From NCBI RefSeq assembly GCF_036287235.1, contig NZ_CP142850.1, forward strand, positions 2,227,336 through 2,291,335: a stretch of DNA of 64,000 nucleotides, given 5' to 3'. Shown here piece after piece: positions 17,988 to 27,398 of this stretch. The DNA comes from Exiguobacterium sp. 9-2 (GTDB lineage Bacteria; Bacillota; Bacilli; Exiguobacteriales; Exiguobacteriaceae). Below the pieces are notes generated by a model. It searched no databases. It worked only from the letters and a program-made list of their open reading frames with translations, and was not told the DNA's origin. The position numbers and the translations under genes were made by a program. Numbering within the stretch: position 1 is the first letter of the stretch; each line of letters begins with the position of its first letter.

Positions 17988-18905
17988 TTAGTAGCGACGT
18001 CGATTTTCACCAAGGAACTCGATTGGTTGCGTCGTCGTCCGGATTCGTTCCATCAGTCGTGCAGCCTTTAATTTATCGCCTTGATCATTTGTGATTCCGA
18101 AATGGAGTTCGAGTTCATCATAAGATAAGTTCGAGCTGAATAATGTCGGCAGACGATGCATCATGCGATACTGCAAAATGATCCCGAACAATTCATCCCG
18201 TACCCACGGACTGATCGATTCAGCACCGATATCGTCAATCAACAAGACTGGAATCGTTTGAAATCCTTCGAGGAATGTATCAAACGAGTCAGACCGAATC
18301 CGCCGTTTCGCTTCAGCGACAAACCCCGGGGCATGGACAAGAATCGTTGCAATCCGTTCTTTTTTCAAAGCATTCCCGATCGCAGCCAAAAGGTATGTTT
18401 TCCCGACACCAAAGCTACCATGAAGGTACAATCCCTTTACCGTCTCCTTCGAGCGGAGATGATTGAGGAACTGAGACGCCGCACGCAAGGCAAGCTTACG
18501 GTCCGTCGTCGACAAGTCAAAATCACTGAAGTTCGCATCGCGGACTTCATCCGGCAGGAACAGGCTCTTAAATTTCTTCTCAAGCGCACGTTCATCCTCT
18601 CGGTCTTTTAACGCTTGCGACTTCTCATACGAGACGACGATCTGTCCTTTTTCGACGTGCAGGATCGGCTGGTACCCTTCGATGACTGCCTTACTTTCAA
18701 TCAGTCGATTTCCGTCCATCTGTTCCGCATATTCATTCAATTTGAGCATGCCCCGCTCGATCATCCGTTGATCGATCTCCGGATGTGTCCGCAAGAACAT
18801 GACGACACCTGGATGAGACAACACTCGTTGTTGAATCGCTCGAACCGATTCTGCGACGTCCGGTCGACTTAATATTTTTTCGATAGATGATTGGATATGT
18901 TCCAT
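17988..18905 (-). CDS. dnaI: Primosomal protein DnaI (helicase loader)
   Basis: A 305-residue AAA+ ATPase that loads the DnaC replicative helicase. An N-terminal helicase-binding domain (residues about 1-130) precedes the ATPase with Walker A GSFGVGKT, Walker B VLLIDDIG, and an arginine finger region near ARLMERIRTTTQP. AAAGGAG precedes ATG 18905. It lies 12 bp after dnaB, the usual dnaB-dnaI pair. Confidence 0.94.
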   Translation of the reverse strand: MEHIQSSIEKILSRPDVAESVRAIQQRVLSHPGVVMFLRTHPEIDQRMIERGMLKLNEYAEQMDGNRLIESKAVIEGYQPILHVEKGQIVVSYEKSQALKDREDERALEKKFKSLFLPDEVRDANFSDFDLSTTDRKLALRAASQFLNHLRSKETVKGLYLHGSFGVGKTYLLAAIGNALKKERIATILVHAPGFVAEAKRRIRSDSFDTFLEGFQTIPVLLIDDIGAESISPWVRDELFGIILQYRMMHRLPTLFSSNLSYDELELHFGITNDQGDKLKAARLMERIRTTTQPIEFLGENRRRY

Positions 18906-18917
18906 GTCTCGACTCCT

Positions 18918-20279
18918 TTAGTTCCCCTTCAGTTCTCGTAAGATCCGTTCCATTTCTTCATCATCTGGAACATCTGCTTCGAAACTCGCTTTTTTAGAGG
19001 CTTCGTACTGCTGCTGTTTTGCTTTCTCTTCTTGCAACCACTTCGGATTCGGACCGCCATTCGTGTTGCTTGTCCGTCCCCGGCGACCACCAACAGTTTG
19101 ACGCGCACGTTCTTGTTTTTGCTCCTGCTTTTTTGAAATCAACTCATCCTGCTCCTGCGTCTTCGCTAGTGCCTCGGATGCCGTCACGTATCCCTTCTGT
19201 TTCCAATCATCAACGATCGATAAGAGGAAGTTCTTGCTGAAGCGATTATCTTTTTTGATGACGAGCGCATAGTAGTACGCAGCATTGACGATCCCAGACG
19301 ACATCTCATAATCGATGATCAATTGTTGGATCAATTCTTCATCCCGTTCAGACAACGCTTTGACCTTTCGCAACTTCGCTACATAATGCTTCGGATGGGT
19401 GCTTTCCATCGTCTCCGTCGCTTCGATGTCTCCGACCTCGATCGTGTCTAGTGAGGCGACCTTCGCTTTTTTCTCCCGGCTGAGTTTTTGTTTTGCTGAC
19501 AACATCATCTGTTTGCAGCGTTCTTGCTTCTCAGCATCGGTCATCGGCAAGTACGCTTCGTGACGGAAACGGGCATTCAACAGTTCCGCCATCAATGCTT
19601 CATTCGACTGCGTGACGTAAGCAAGCTTCACGAGCAGATGATCGATTGCCTTTGAGTAAAATGTTCGTGGCAGGAAACGATCGGTCTGTCGCTTCATCTC
19701 TTCTAGATCAAACGAATAGTCGAATTCATATACCGCACGTTCCTGTTTCGCATAAGCTTTCGGCTGATGAGCGGAAGCAAGACCAGCTTTTACGTCGAAC
19801 ACTTGATCAAATCGAACCGTCCGATCAACGATGTTCTTCGGAAGCGGCTCCGTCCGAAAACGATGCTGTAACGACCGGAACCGGATTTCACCGACGCGAT
19901 AGAACAGCAGACTCGATAACACCCCGTCATTCAAGAAGGTGTTCGGCGCAAGCGGAACCCGGATTTGATAAATGTAACGATAAGCGGCTTGGCGCGCTTC
20001 GAACGTTCGAATCAACCCGATCCCTTCTAGCTTAAATAACTCTTCCTTGAACTCATCGACGGAAAACCCGAGTAGTGTTCCGAGTTCCGCATGGGAAATA
20101 TACTGGGATTTCGTTTTCCCTGGGATCATCTCACTCCAAAACGTTTGATAGAGCCCAAGCGCTTTAACACCGATAATCGGCTGGTATAAATAATATAAAG
20201 ATTGATAAGCTTCACGGTCGACGACACCATTGCTCATCACTAAGCAAAGGTCGGTACCGGAAAGTTCACGTTCTACCAT
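18918..20279 (-). CDS. dnaB: Replication initiation/membrane attachment protein DnaB
   Basis: A 453-residue Firmicutes DnaB (not the helicase), part of the DnaD-DnaB-DnaI primosome at oriC. The N-terminal DnaD-like winged domain includes DREAYQSLYYLYQPIIG; a C-terminal DnaD-B segment (residues about 310-390) includes LIQQLIIDYEMSSGIVNAAYYYALV; the tail is charged and low complexity (KKQEQKQERARQ). AAGGAAAGG precedes ATG 20279; a second ATG 14 codons in is possible. Confidence 0.92.
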   Translation of the reverse strand: MVERELSGTDLCLVMSNGVVDREAYQSLYYLYQPIIGVKALGLYQTFWSEMIPGKTKSQYISHAELGTLLGFSVDEFKEELFKLEGIGLIRTFEARQAAYRYIYQIRVPLAPNTFLNDGVLSSLLFYRVGEIRFRSLQHRFRTEPLPKNIVDRTVRFDQVFDVKAGLASAHQPKAYAKQERAVYEFDYSFDLEEMKRQTDRFLPRTFYSKAIDHLLVKLAYVTQSNEALMAELLNARFRHEAYLPMTDAEKQERCKQMMLSAKQKLSREKKAKVASLDTIEVGDIEATETMESTHPKHYVAKLRKVKALSERDEELIQQLIIDYEMSSGIVNAAYYYALVIKKDNRFSKNFLLSIVDDWKQKGYVTASEALAKTQEQDELISKKQEQKQERARQTVGGRRGRTSNTNGGPNPKWLQEEKAKQQQYEASKKASFEADVPDDEEMERILRELKGN

Positions 20280-20302
20280 CTGACTCGTCCTTTCCTTAGG
20301 GA

Positions 20303-20343
20303 GAAAAAGAGAGGTGCGCTGACCGGACAGACGACCTCTCTTA
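20303..20343 (-). terminator. Terminator after nrdR
   Basis: Stem AAGAGAGGT / ACCTCTCTT on the minus strand with a TTTTTC tail. It lies between nrdR and dnaB, so part of dnaB-dnaI expression may come from read-through or a promoter not recognised here. Confidence 0.6.
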
Positions 20344-20351
20344 TATCACGT

Positions 20352-20828
20352 TCAATTCTCACGGTCATTTTCCTGATGTCGCTCCATCAGTTCAGAGAGC
20401 TCTTGGAAAAAGACATTGATGTCCTTAAATTGTTTATAAACACTCGCAAAGCGGACATATGCCACTTCGTCAACGGATGCTAGTTCATTTAATACGAGAC
20501 GTCCGACCTGCTCACTTGGAATCTCATGCTGAGCTGTCGCTCGTAATGCCTTTTCGACCCGACTGACGACTGTTTCTAGCTGTTCAATCGAAATCGGTCG
20601 TTTTTCACAGGCACGCACTAATCCACGTAGAATTTTCTCGCGATTGAACTCGTCACGCGTTCCGTCTTTCTTTACGATGATTAAAGGGGTCTGCTCGACC
20701 ATTTCGAATGTCGTAAAACGATAGCCACAAGACTCACATTCACGTCTTCTTCGAATCGAACCGAAATCCTGGACTGGTCTTGAATCCAGTACTTTTGTTC
20801 CGTTAAAATTACAGGCTGGACAGCGCAT
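20352..20828 (-). CDS. nrdR: Transcriptional repressor NrdR
   Basis: A 158-residue repressor of ribonucleotide reductase genes. An N-terminal zinc ribbon (CPAC...CESC, residues 3-34) is followed by an ATP-cone (residues about 49-139) beginning [18 protein letters not shown]. It senses dATP/ATP. ATG 20828 is chosen over an upstream in-frame start at 20864 because CGGAGG precedes it and family members begin MRCP. Upstream is a hypothetical gene, 13 bp away. Confidence 0.95.
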   Translation of the reverse strand: MRCPACNFNGTKVLDSRPVQDFGSIRRRRECESCGYRFTTFEMVEQTPLIIVKKDGTRDEFNREKILRGLVRACEKRPISIEQLETVVSRVEKALRATAQHEIPSEQVGRLVLNELASVDEVAYVRFASVYKQFKDINVFFQELSELMERHQENDREN

Positions 20829-20841
20829 GCCGTACCTCCGT

Positions 20842-21210
20842 TCACGTGATTTCTTTTGTTCCAATCATCTTTAATCGATACCCTGCATCAAGTGATGCAT
20901 AGATTCGCTCAATTTGTTTCTCGAGATCAGGTCCGAGAAGACTTTCACGGTGTAAGAAGAGATCGACGGCAGTACGTCCGCCTGCCACCATGATGACTGT
21001 CGCAAGTCCATCGACTTCTTTTAAGGTAAAAGCGAGTTCTCCACGTTCCGCGTCAACACGACGAACCGTTCCGCCATCTTGCTTTAAGATATTTTCTAAA
21101 CCAGCAAATAACATCTCCACAGTTGCTGCGTAGTAGTGTGTGCGTAGGTTTTCGTTTTTATGTGTATCGGATGTCTCTAGCTGTTTTTGCAAACGTTCCT
21201 TCAGTCCCAT
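20842..21210 (-). CDS. Hypothetical protein upstream of nrdR
   Basis: A 122-residue soluble protein that I do not recognise. It has an amphipathic N-terminal helix ([28 protein letters not shown]), then a mixed alpha/beta part with [21 protein letters not shown] and a C-terminal helix-strand ([23 protein letters not shown]). The second of two close ATGs (21210) is used because GAGG precedes it by 7 bases and abuts the first. It lies between speD and nrdR, on the same strand, 13 bp before nrdR, which suggests co-transcription with nrdR. Confidence 0.7.
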   Translation of the reverse strand: MGLKERLQKQLETSDTHKNENLRTHYYAATVEMLFAGLENILKQDGGTVRRVDAERGELAFTLKEVDGLATVIMVAGGRTAVDLFLHRESLLGPDLEKQIERIYASLDAGYRLKMIGTKEIT

Positions 21211-21268
21211 GGTCATCCTCTTTTCTTTGTTTCTTCTACTATTAAGAATAACAGACGTCAGACATATT

Positions 21269-21299
21269 AAAAAGCCCTCGTCTGAACGACGAGGGCTTG
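21269..21299 (-). terminator. Terminator of speD
   Basis: Stem AGCCCTCGTC / GACGAGGGCT (21273-21297) with a TTTT tail on the minus strand. Confidence 0.82.
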
Positions 21300-21317
21300 A
21301 CGAATTCGTGTGTATTG

Positions 21318-21704
21318 TCAGTTGACGTGCTGGACAGTAGCCGCTGGAACTTGAACAGGTCCCATACCACGTGGAATTTCGACATTTTCACGGATTTTCG
21401 CATCGAGCTTTTCAGCAATGTAGTTCGCTGCGATGGCTGGATCGATCCGATCCCCACAAGTAAAGACATCAACCGATGCATACCCGTGCTCTGGGAAACT
21501 GTGAATCGTTAAGTGCGATTCAGAGATAATGACGACGCCACTGACGCCGTGTGGTGCAAACTTGTGGAATGCTACTTCTCGTACTTCTGCACCTGCTTGA
21601 AGTGCTGCGTCAACGAAAAGTCGTTCAACGAATTCCATGTCGTTCAATTTTTCAGGATTACAATCCCAAAGTTCTGCAATAATGTGTCTTCCCATAGTAT
21701 CCAT
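21318..21704 (-). CDS. speD: S-adenosylmethionine decarboxylase proenzyme
   Basis: A 128-residue SpeD of the short bacterial type. It self-cleaves at the Ser of [15 protein letters not shown] to form the pyruvoyl group and makes decarboxylated SAM, the aminopropyl donor for spermidine. The catalytic Cys lies in VFTCGD. ATG 21704 is chosen because GGGGG precedes it and family members begin M(D/E)TMGRH. It follows gapB as in Bacillus but has its own promoter and a long leader. Confidence 0.96.
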   Translation of the reverse strand: MDTMGRHIIAELWDCNPEKLNDMEFVERLFVDAALQAGAEVREVAFHKFAPHGVSGVVIISESHLTIHSFPEHGYASVDVFTCGDRIDPAIAANYIAEKLDAKIRENVEIPRGMGPVQVPAATVQHVN

Positions 21705-21848
21705 TTGTGGATCCCCCCTACATTCAATGGTCTTCAAAGTAGTTGATCACTTACTTTGCGCCTGAGTCGTTCGCACCCACGGGGGAAAGTTAGTCCAGAG
21801 AGGTCCTAACCCTTTAAGCTGCGATTGCCAGACCGATTGAAGTTCACG
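21705..21848 (-). promoter_or_regulatory. Structured leader of speD
   Basis: About 145 nt of untranslated RNA. Two hairpins can be seen on the minus strand: GTTAG...CTAAC inside a longer AGGGTTAG / CTAACTTTCCC pairing, and AAAGTA...TACTTT just before the ribosome site. No known riboswitch signature (SAM-I, ykkC, T-box) was recognised. A regulatory role is inference. Confidence 0.4.
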
Positions 21849-21854
21849 ATTTGA

Positions 21855-21883
21855 ATTATAGCGAGTATCAAAAAGATACACAA
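21855..21883 (-). promoter_or_regulatory. Promoter of speD
   Basis: TTGTGT (21878-21883), 17 bases, TATAAT (21855-21860) on the minus strand. Confidence 0.6.
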
Positions 21884-21913
21884 GGATAAATTTCAAAAAT
21901 TAATATATTTTAA

Positions 21914-21958
21914 GAAAAAAAACGGGACAGCCCCCGTCATTGCTGGGATCTGCCCGTT
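21914..21958 (-). terminator. Terminator of gapB
   Basis: Stem ACGGGCAG..CCC / GGG..CTGTCCCGT on the minus strand followed by eight Ts. It separates gapB from the speD promoter. Confidence 0.82.
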
Positions 21959-21962
21959 ATAA

Positions 21963-23006
21963 TTAATTCAATTCAAGTTCTTTTTCAACGGTTCCCATCG
22001 CCTCTAAGTGTGCCGAGACGAGGTGTACGAGATCGACGACGCGGCATGAGTAACCCCACTCATTATCGTACCAAGCGAGGACCTTCACCTGACGACCACC
22101 CATGACCATCGTCGAGAGCCCGTCGACGACCGTCGAACGTTCTTCTCCGTTAAAGTCGATTGAGACGAGCGGTTCCATCGTCATTCCGAGAATGCCATCA
22201 AGCGCACCGTCCGCTGCTTTCGTGAAGGCTTCGTTCACTTCAGCGACCGTCGTATCCCGACTGACTTCGACGACGAGATCGACGAGTGATACGTTCGGTG
22301 TCGGAACACGAAGCGCGAGTCCATTTAATTTCCCTTCCAAATGTGGCAAGACGAGCGCAATCGCCTTTGCCGCGCCTGTCGACGTCGGAATGATCGATGA
22401 GCCGCATGCCCGGGCGCGCCGTAAATCCTTATGCGGGTTATCAATGTTATTTTGATCGTTCGTAAACGCATGAACCGTCGTGACGAGACCGGATTCGATT
22501 CCGAATGCACGGTCGATGACTTGAACGACAGGTGCGAGACAGTTCGTCGTACACGATGCGTTCGAAACGATATCATCCGTTTCATGATCATACATGTCAT
22601 CATTGACACCCATGACGATCGTCCGAACATCCCCTTTAGCAGGTGCCGTGATGACGACCTTTTTTGCTCCTGCCACTAAATGCTTCGCAGCGCCCGTATC
22701 CGAATTGAACTTCCCTGTTGCTTCGACGACGATATCGATGCCGAGTTCCCCCCACGGCAATAGCTCAGGATTGCGTTCACTGACGATTTGAATCTCTTTT
22801 CCGTCAACCATCAACGCCCCATCGATGATGTCGACCGGATAATTGAATTTTCCGTGTACCGTATCATACTTGATTAAATGCGCGAGTGTTTCGACTGGAT
22901 AACTCGCATTAATTGCTACGACTTCGCTTTTCCCCTCAGCGATCAGACGTCGAAAGACCATTCGACCAATTCGACCAAAACCATTGACTGCCACCTTGAC
23001 TCCCAT
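21963..23006 (-). CDS. gapB: Glyceraldehyde-3-phosphate dehydrogenase, GapB type
   Basis: A 347-residue GAPDH. Seen: Rossmann motif NGFGRIGRMVFRR; the catalytic Cys in NASCTTNCLAP; and the HAFTNDQNNIDNPHKDLRRARA segment. After the second strand the sequence reads AINASYPVETLAH rather than the AINDL of glycolytic GapA, so the aspartate that selects NAD is absent; this and the neighbours coaE and speD match Bacillus GapB, the NADP-linked gluconeogenic enzyme. ATG 23006 follows AAGGGGG. A cre box overlaps the promoter. Confidence 0.92.
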   Translation of the reverse strand: MGVKVAVNGFGRIGRMVFRRLIAEGKSEVVAINASYPVETLAHLIKYDTVHGKFNYPVDIIDGALMVDGKEIQIVSERNPELLPWGELGIDIVVEATGKFNSDTGAAKHLVAGAKKVVITAPAKGDVRTIVMGVNDDMYDHETDDIVSNASCTTNCLAPVVQVIDRAFGIESGLVTTVHAFTNDQNNIDNPHKDLRRARACGSSIIPTSTGAAKAIALVLPHLEGKLNGLALRVPTPNVSLVDLVVEVSRDTTVAEVNEAFTKAADGALDGILGMTMEPLVSIDFNGEERSTVVDGLSTMVMGGRQVKVLAWYDNEWGYSCRVVDLVHLVSAHLEAMGTVEKELELN

Positions 23007-23055
23007 GTGCGGATCCCCCTTCAATGTGACGGATGTACCTCCGTTTACAGATAGA

Positions 23056-23084
23056 ACTATATCATGAAATGTAAGCGATTTCAT
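23056..23084 (-). promoter_or_regulatory. gapB promoter with overlapping cre box
   Basis: On the minus strand TGAAATCGCTTACA (23070-23083) matches the CcpA consensus TGWAANCGNTNWCA at every position. The probable -10 TATAGT is at 23056-23061, so the cre covers the -35 region and should repress when preferred sugars are present. Confidence 0.7.
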
Positions 23085-23094
23085 TATGTTCTCT

Positions 23095-23130
23095 AAAAAA
23101 AGTGAGAGAAGATGGAAACTTCTCTCACTT
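23095..23130 (-). terminator. Terminator of the polA-mutM-coaE operon
   Basis: Perfect stem AAGTGAGAGAA / TTCTCTCACTT with a T run on the minus strand. Confidence 0.85.
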
Positions 23131-23160
23131 CATGTTTTTCATAACTTGTCATCATTTGCA

Positions 23161-23745
23161 TCAATCACCATACCGACTTAACCACTCATCGATTTGTTGG
23201 TATAACGAATCAATACTACCGTCATTGAAGAATACATCATCTGCAAGCTCTTTTTTCTGTTCGATGCCGAGTTGCGCATGGATACGTGCATACGCTTCTG
23301 CTTCTGATAAATCATTACGTTGCATCAATCTTCTTAACTGCATATCTTCTGGGCAATAGACGACAACGACGCGTTCGAACAGGTTTCGCCAATCCCCTTC
23401 TAGCAGTAACGGAATATCAAATACGACGAGAGAATGTCCTGAACGTTCATAGGCATCTGCTGCTTCGAGCATCTGTTGTCGAATACTCGGGTGCATCAAC
23501 TGATTCAATTGTTGTCTTTTTTCACTATCTTGAAAAATGATTTGTCCGAGCTTTGGACGGACAAGACGTCCTTTTTCAAACACCTCTGGGAATGCCAGTT
23601 GGACTGCATCATATGCTCGCCCTCCCGGCTCAACGACTTCTCGCGCAATGAGATCCGCATCGATGACCGCTATTCCTTTTTGTTTTAAATAGCTAGAAAC
23701 CGTACTTTTACCGGTTGCGATACTCCCTGTCAGACCGACTCTCAT
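23161..23745 (-). CDS. coaE: Dephospho-CoA kinase
   Basis: A 194-residue P-loop kinase for the last step of CoA synthesis. P-loop GLTGSIATGKST at the N-terminus; DADLIAREVVEPG next; lid region near YCPEDMQLRRLMQRNDLSEAEA. ATG 23745 overlaps the mutM stop (ATGA), so it is translationally coupled. Family members begin at this point; the frame is open further upstream inside mutM. Confidence 0.95.
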   Translation of the reverse strand: MRVGLTGSIATGKSTVSSYLKQKGIAVIDADLIAREVVEPGGRAYDAVQLAFPEVFEKGRLVRPKLGQIIFQDSEKRQQLNQLMHPSIRQQMLEAADAYERSGHSLVVFDIPLLLEGDWRNLFERVVVVYCPEDMQLRRLMQRNDLSEAEAYARIHAQLGIEQKKELADDVFFNDGSIDSLYQQIDEWLSRYGD

Positions 23746-24572
23746 AAGGCAACCTGTTGGCACGTCGGACAGAAATGTGTTCCCCGTCCACCGACTTTGA
23801 TTTTTTCGATGGCTGTACCACAACGAGGACACGGTTCCCCTTTTTGACCATATACCGCAAGTTGAAGCTGGAATTCACCTTTTCCTGACGGCGAGACATA
23901 ACTCCGGATCGTACTTCCCCCTGCTTCCACCGCTTGTCGTAAAACGTTGACACCGGCTTGATGAATGCGTGAGATATCGTCGAGTGTCAAGGCGCCGGCT
24001 TTCGTCAACGGGTGGACGCGTGCAGCATGAAGAGTCTCATCGACATAGATGTTACCGAGACCAAGGAAGATGGACTGGTCGAGCAGTGCCGTTTTGATTG
24101 GACTTCTCTTTTTACGAATTAAATTCTCCGCTAACACTTCTGCTGTAAATTCCGGATCAAATGGTTCACGCTCCAGTTGTGCCAGTGGAGCAGTCTGCAT
24201 CGCTGTTTGCTTATCACGTAATTCCATCGTTCCGAACTTCCGAACATCATTATAGTGAAGTTCCGAACCATCCGTGAAACGGAAGACGACATGCGTATGT
24301 TTATCCCGTTCAACCGGTTGTGGATATGGGAAGTACTTTCCTTCCATCCGCAAATGGCTGACGAGATAAAAACGATCAAAATCAAAGAGCAGGAACTTTC
24401 CGCGACGTTCGACGCGTTCGATCCTTTCTTGATGTAAGGCATCTGCAAATGGCGCCACTTCCATCCCCCGAATCATTTTCGGATGGTAGACTTTGACGGA
24501 AGAGACTGTCTTTCCAGAGACCGAACGTTCTAAACTGCGGCGAACGGTCTCGACTTCAGGTAATTCAGGCAC
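23742..24572 (-). CDS. mutM: Formamidopyrimidine-DNA glycosylase, GTG start
   Basis: A 276-residue Fpg that removes 8-oxoguanine and nicks the abasic site. After the initiator Met is removed the chain begins PELPEVETVRR, with Pro as the catalytic nucleophile and Glu next to it. The C-terminal zinc finger CPRC...CPTC binds DNA. The start must be GTG at 24570-24572, because it directly precedes that Pro and is preceded by GGAGGAATAGAT. It lies 16 bp after polA. Confidence 0.96.
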   Translation of the reverse strand: MPELPEVETVRRSLERSVSGKTVSSVKVYHPKMIRGMEVAPFADALHQERIERVERRGKFLLFDFDRFYLVSHLRMEGKYFPYPQPVERDKHTHVVFRFTDGSELHYNDVRKFGTMELRDKQTAMQTAPLAQLEREPFDPEFTAEVLAENLIRKKRSPIKTALLDQSIFLGLGNIYVDETLHAARVHPLTKAGALTLDDISRIHQAGVNVLRQAVEAGGSTIRSYVSPSGKGEFQLQLAVYGQKGEPCPRCGTAIEKIKVGGRGTHFCPTCQQVAL

Positions 24573-24588
24573 ATCTATTCCTCCTTGC

Positions 24589-27186
24589 TTACTTCGTTTC
24601 GTACCACGTATGCCCTGCGCCCCCATCGACGCGTAGCGGTACGGATAGTTCGACGGTCTGCTCCATCGCTTGTTTGACAAGTGCTTGTAAAGCGTCGAGT
24701 TCTTCGTCTGGTGCTTCAAAAATCAATTCATCGTGTACTTGTAATAACAAGCGTGCCTTCAGATTAGATGCTTTCAAAGCAGCATGAACATCAAGCATTG
24801 CTTTTTTAATGATATCTGCAGCCGAACCTTGAATCGGTGTATTGATCGCAGTACGTTCAGCAAAACCACGTAAGTTAAAGTTTTTCGAATTGATATCCGG
24901 AATATTGCGGCGACGGTTCATCAACGTTTCGACGAATCCATTTGCTCGTGCCGTCTCGATTGCTGTATCCATGAACTGTTTGATTTGCGGGAACAACTCG
25001 AAATAACGATCGATGAATGATTGCGCTTCTTTGCGTGTGATGTTCAAGTTTTGAGACAATCCATAATCGCTGATTCCGTAAATGATTCCAAAGTTGACGG
25101 CTTTCGCCTGACGCCGCATGTTTCCTGTGACATCTTCCGGTTCGACACCGAAGACACTACTTGCCGTTTGAGTATGAATATCCTCATCATGGAGGAACGC
25201 ATCGACAAGCGTCTGATCCTGCGACATATCGGCCATGACACGTAATTCGATTTGTGAATAATCAGCAGCGTACAATGACCAGCCTGTTTGACTCGGAACG
25301 AAGGCTTTTCGAATCTTCCGTCCTTCTTCAATCCGGATCGGGATATTCTGAAGGTTCGGATTGACCGAACTTAAACGACCTGTTTGAGCGATTGTCTGAG
25401 CAAAACGAGTATGGATTTTTCCATCTTCCTTGATGACTTTTTGCAATCCTTCAACATACGTCGACTGCAACTTTTGCAGTTCTCGGTAAAGCATGATGTG
25501 ATCGATGACTGGGTGCAGCGGACGCAGTTTTTCAAGGACATCTGCGGCAGTCGAGTAGCCCGTCTTTGTTTTCTTAAAGGCAGGGAGTTCGAGTTTTTCA
25601 AACAAAATTACACCGAGTTGTTTCGGAGAATTAATATTGAACGACTCACCTGCTGCTTCAAAGACCAATGTCTCAAGTTCTGTTAAACGCCCAGCAAGAT
25701 CCGCTTGCATCTCTTGGAGCGTCGCGACGTCTACGCGAATCCCAGTCCATTCCATCTCAGCGAGGACACCTGATAGTGGACGCTCTAACGTTTCATATAA
25801 CTCATATTGTTGATTCGCCTTCAGTTCTTCTCGGACTTTTGGGAACAGCAATTCAACCATCCGTGCTTTCTCAGCTAAATAAGGATGAAGAGCTTCATCT
25901 TCTGGCGCGAGACGTTTCGCCCCCTTACCGAGTACTGCTTCCTCATTCGGCGCCATTAATGCATAATGACCAGCGATCGAAGCGAGTGTTGTACCGCCAC
26001 TTAAGTTTAACAAATAGCCTGCTAATAACAGATCTTCGTACCCGTTCAATGTCAAGGCGTGTTTACGCAATGCAAATGCGACTTGTTTCGCATCGAGACA
26101 AATCTTTTGATGTTCCGACTCGATCCATTGACGGAATGCTGGATCCTCGACGAGCGTCGGAGCAGCAACATAGATCGTGTCAGGCGTTGCTATCGCAAAT
26201 CCAATGATGTCTTCTTCCATGTAATCTTCTCGAAGCTGTTCTGCAATCAATACGGCATCCGTGACGTCTTTAGGAAGTGAAGTGATCGTCACGACGTTTA
26301 ATTGTTCTTTATCCTCTTCTTTGACGACAGGGGCGAATCGATTCGTCAATGACTTGAAGCCAAGTGACTGGAACAATGAATAAGGAACTTGGGTATCGAC
26401 ATTGCGAATTTGCAAATCATCTAGCGTCGTCTCGAGCGGGACATCCACCTTGATTGTCGCGAGTTCTTTCGACAGTCGTGCGAGCTCTTCGTTCGCGATG
26501 ACTTTTTCTTTCTGCTTCCCTTTTAAATCCTCGACATGTTCGTACAGTCCTTCAACAGAACCGTATGCCGAAATCAATTTAACAGCCGTCTTTTCACCAA
26601 TCCCAGGAATCCCTGGAATATTATCCGATTTATCACCCATCAACCCCTTCAAATCAATCATTTGAATCGGCTTTAGACCACCATACGTCTCAGCAAACAG
26701 TTCCTCTGTCATGCACTGGACGTCCGTGATCCCACGCTTCGTGATCAAGACTTCGACCTTATCCGTGACAAGTTGAAGTAAATCTTTGTCTCCTGTGACA
26801 ATCCGCGTCCGATCCGTTGGCATTGTCCGTGCGAGCGTACCAATCAAATCATCTGCCTCATAGCGATGGAGTTCCATCATTTGAATACCGAGTGCTTCAC
26901 AGATGTCTCGGACGATCGGGAATTGTTCTCGTAGTTCGGACGGTGTTTTTTCCCGACTTCCTTTATACTCCTGATAGACATCGTGACGGAATGTTTCACT
27001 CGAAGCATCAAAGGCAACGAGCATATGTGTCGGTTGCTCTTCTTCAAGCAACTTCAATAACATCATCGTAAAGCCATAGGCTGCGTTCGTATTTCGTCCT
27101 TGCGCGTCCGTCATTGGTGGTAAAGCGAAAAACGCCCGATAAGTCAATGAGTTCCCATCAATCAATAACAATTTATTTTCCATCAT
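24589..27186 (-). CDS. polA: DNA polymerase I
   Basis: An 865-residue family A polymerase. The 5' nuclease domain (residues 1 to about 295) has LLIDGNSLTYRAFFALP and GIPGIGEKTAVKLI. The middle 3'-5' exonuclease-like domain lacks the D-x-E metal motif (IIGFAIATPD is in its place), as in other Bacilli, so proofreading is probably absent. The polymerase domain has motif A YAADYSQIELRVMA, motif B RRQAKAVNFGIIYG and motif C QVHDELIFE. GGGG precedes two consecutive ATGs; either could be used. First gene of polA-mutM-coaE. Confidence 0.97.
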   Translation of the reverse strand: MMENKLLLIDGNSLTYRAFFALPPMTDAQGRNTNAAYGFTMMLLKLLEEEQPTHMLVAFDASSETFRHDVYQEYKGSREKTPSELREQFPIVRDICEALGIQMMELHRYEADDLIGTLARTMPTDRTRIVTGDKDLLQLVTDKVEVLITKRGITDVQCMTEELFAETYGGLKPIQMIDLKGLMGDKSDNIPGIPGIGEKTAVKLISAYGSVEGLYEHVEDLKGKQKEKVIANEELARLSKELATIKVDVPLETTLDDLQIRNVDTQVPYSLFQSLGFKSLTNRFAPVVKEEDKEQLNVVTITSLPKDVTDAVLIAEQLREDYMEEDIIGFAIATPDTIYVAAPTLVEDPAFRQWIESEHQKICLDAKQVAFALRKHALTLNGYEDLLLAGYLLNLSGGTTLASIAGHYALMAPNEEAVLGKGAKRLAPEDEALHPYLAEKARMVELLFPKVREELKANQQYELYETLERPLSGVLAEMEWTGIRVDVATLQEMQADLAGRLTELETLVFEAAGESFNINSPKQLGVILFEKLELPAFKKTKTGYSTAADVLEKLRPLHPVIDHIMLYRELQKLQSTYVEGLQKVIKEDGKIHTRFAQTIAQTGRLSSVNPNLQNIPIRIEEGRKIRKAFVPSQTGWSLYAADYSQIELRVMADMSQDQTLVDAFLHDEDIHTQTASSVFGVEPEDVTGNMRRQAKAVNFGIIYGISDYGLSQNLNITRKEAQSFIDRYFELFPQIKQFMDTAIETARANGFVETLMNRRRNIPDINSKNFNLRGFAERTAINTPIQGSAADIIKKAMLDVHAALKASNLKARLLLQVHDELIFEAPDEELDALQALVKQAMEQTVELSVPLRVDGGAGHTWYETK

Positions 27187-27252
27187 CTACGCCCCTTTAA
27201 TCGATTTTCTGTCCCTATTGTATCACTCTGCACACATTTGTTCGCTAAAAAT

Positions 27253-27290
27253 GACCAAAAAAAGACGATTGACTCACGGAGAGTCAACCG
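27253..27290 (-). terminator. Terminator of phoPR
   Basis: Stem TTGACTC / GAGTCAA (27269-27287) followed by TCGTC and seven Ts on the minus strand. Confidence 0.78.
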
Positions 27291-27398
27291 CCAAGGGCAT
27301 GACGACATGGGAGCTGATCCAGTCGCCATACAGATGATGAAGAAGGTACTTTCATCATAAGATACATCTATTAAGGAATTGTGAATCCACTGTGAAAT

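Noticed and set aside
27283..27359. A 24-codon minus-strand frame between phoR and polA
   Set aside because: No ribosome site, and it overlaps the phoPR terminator stem.
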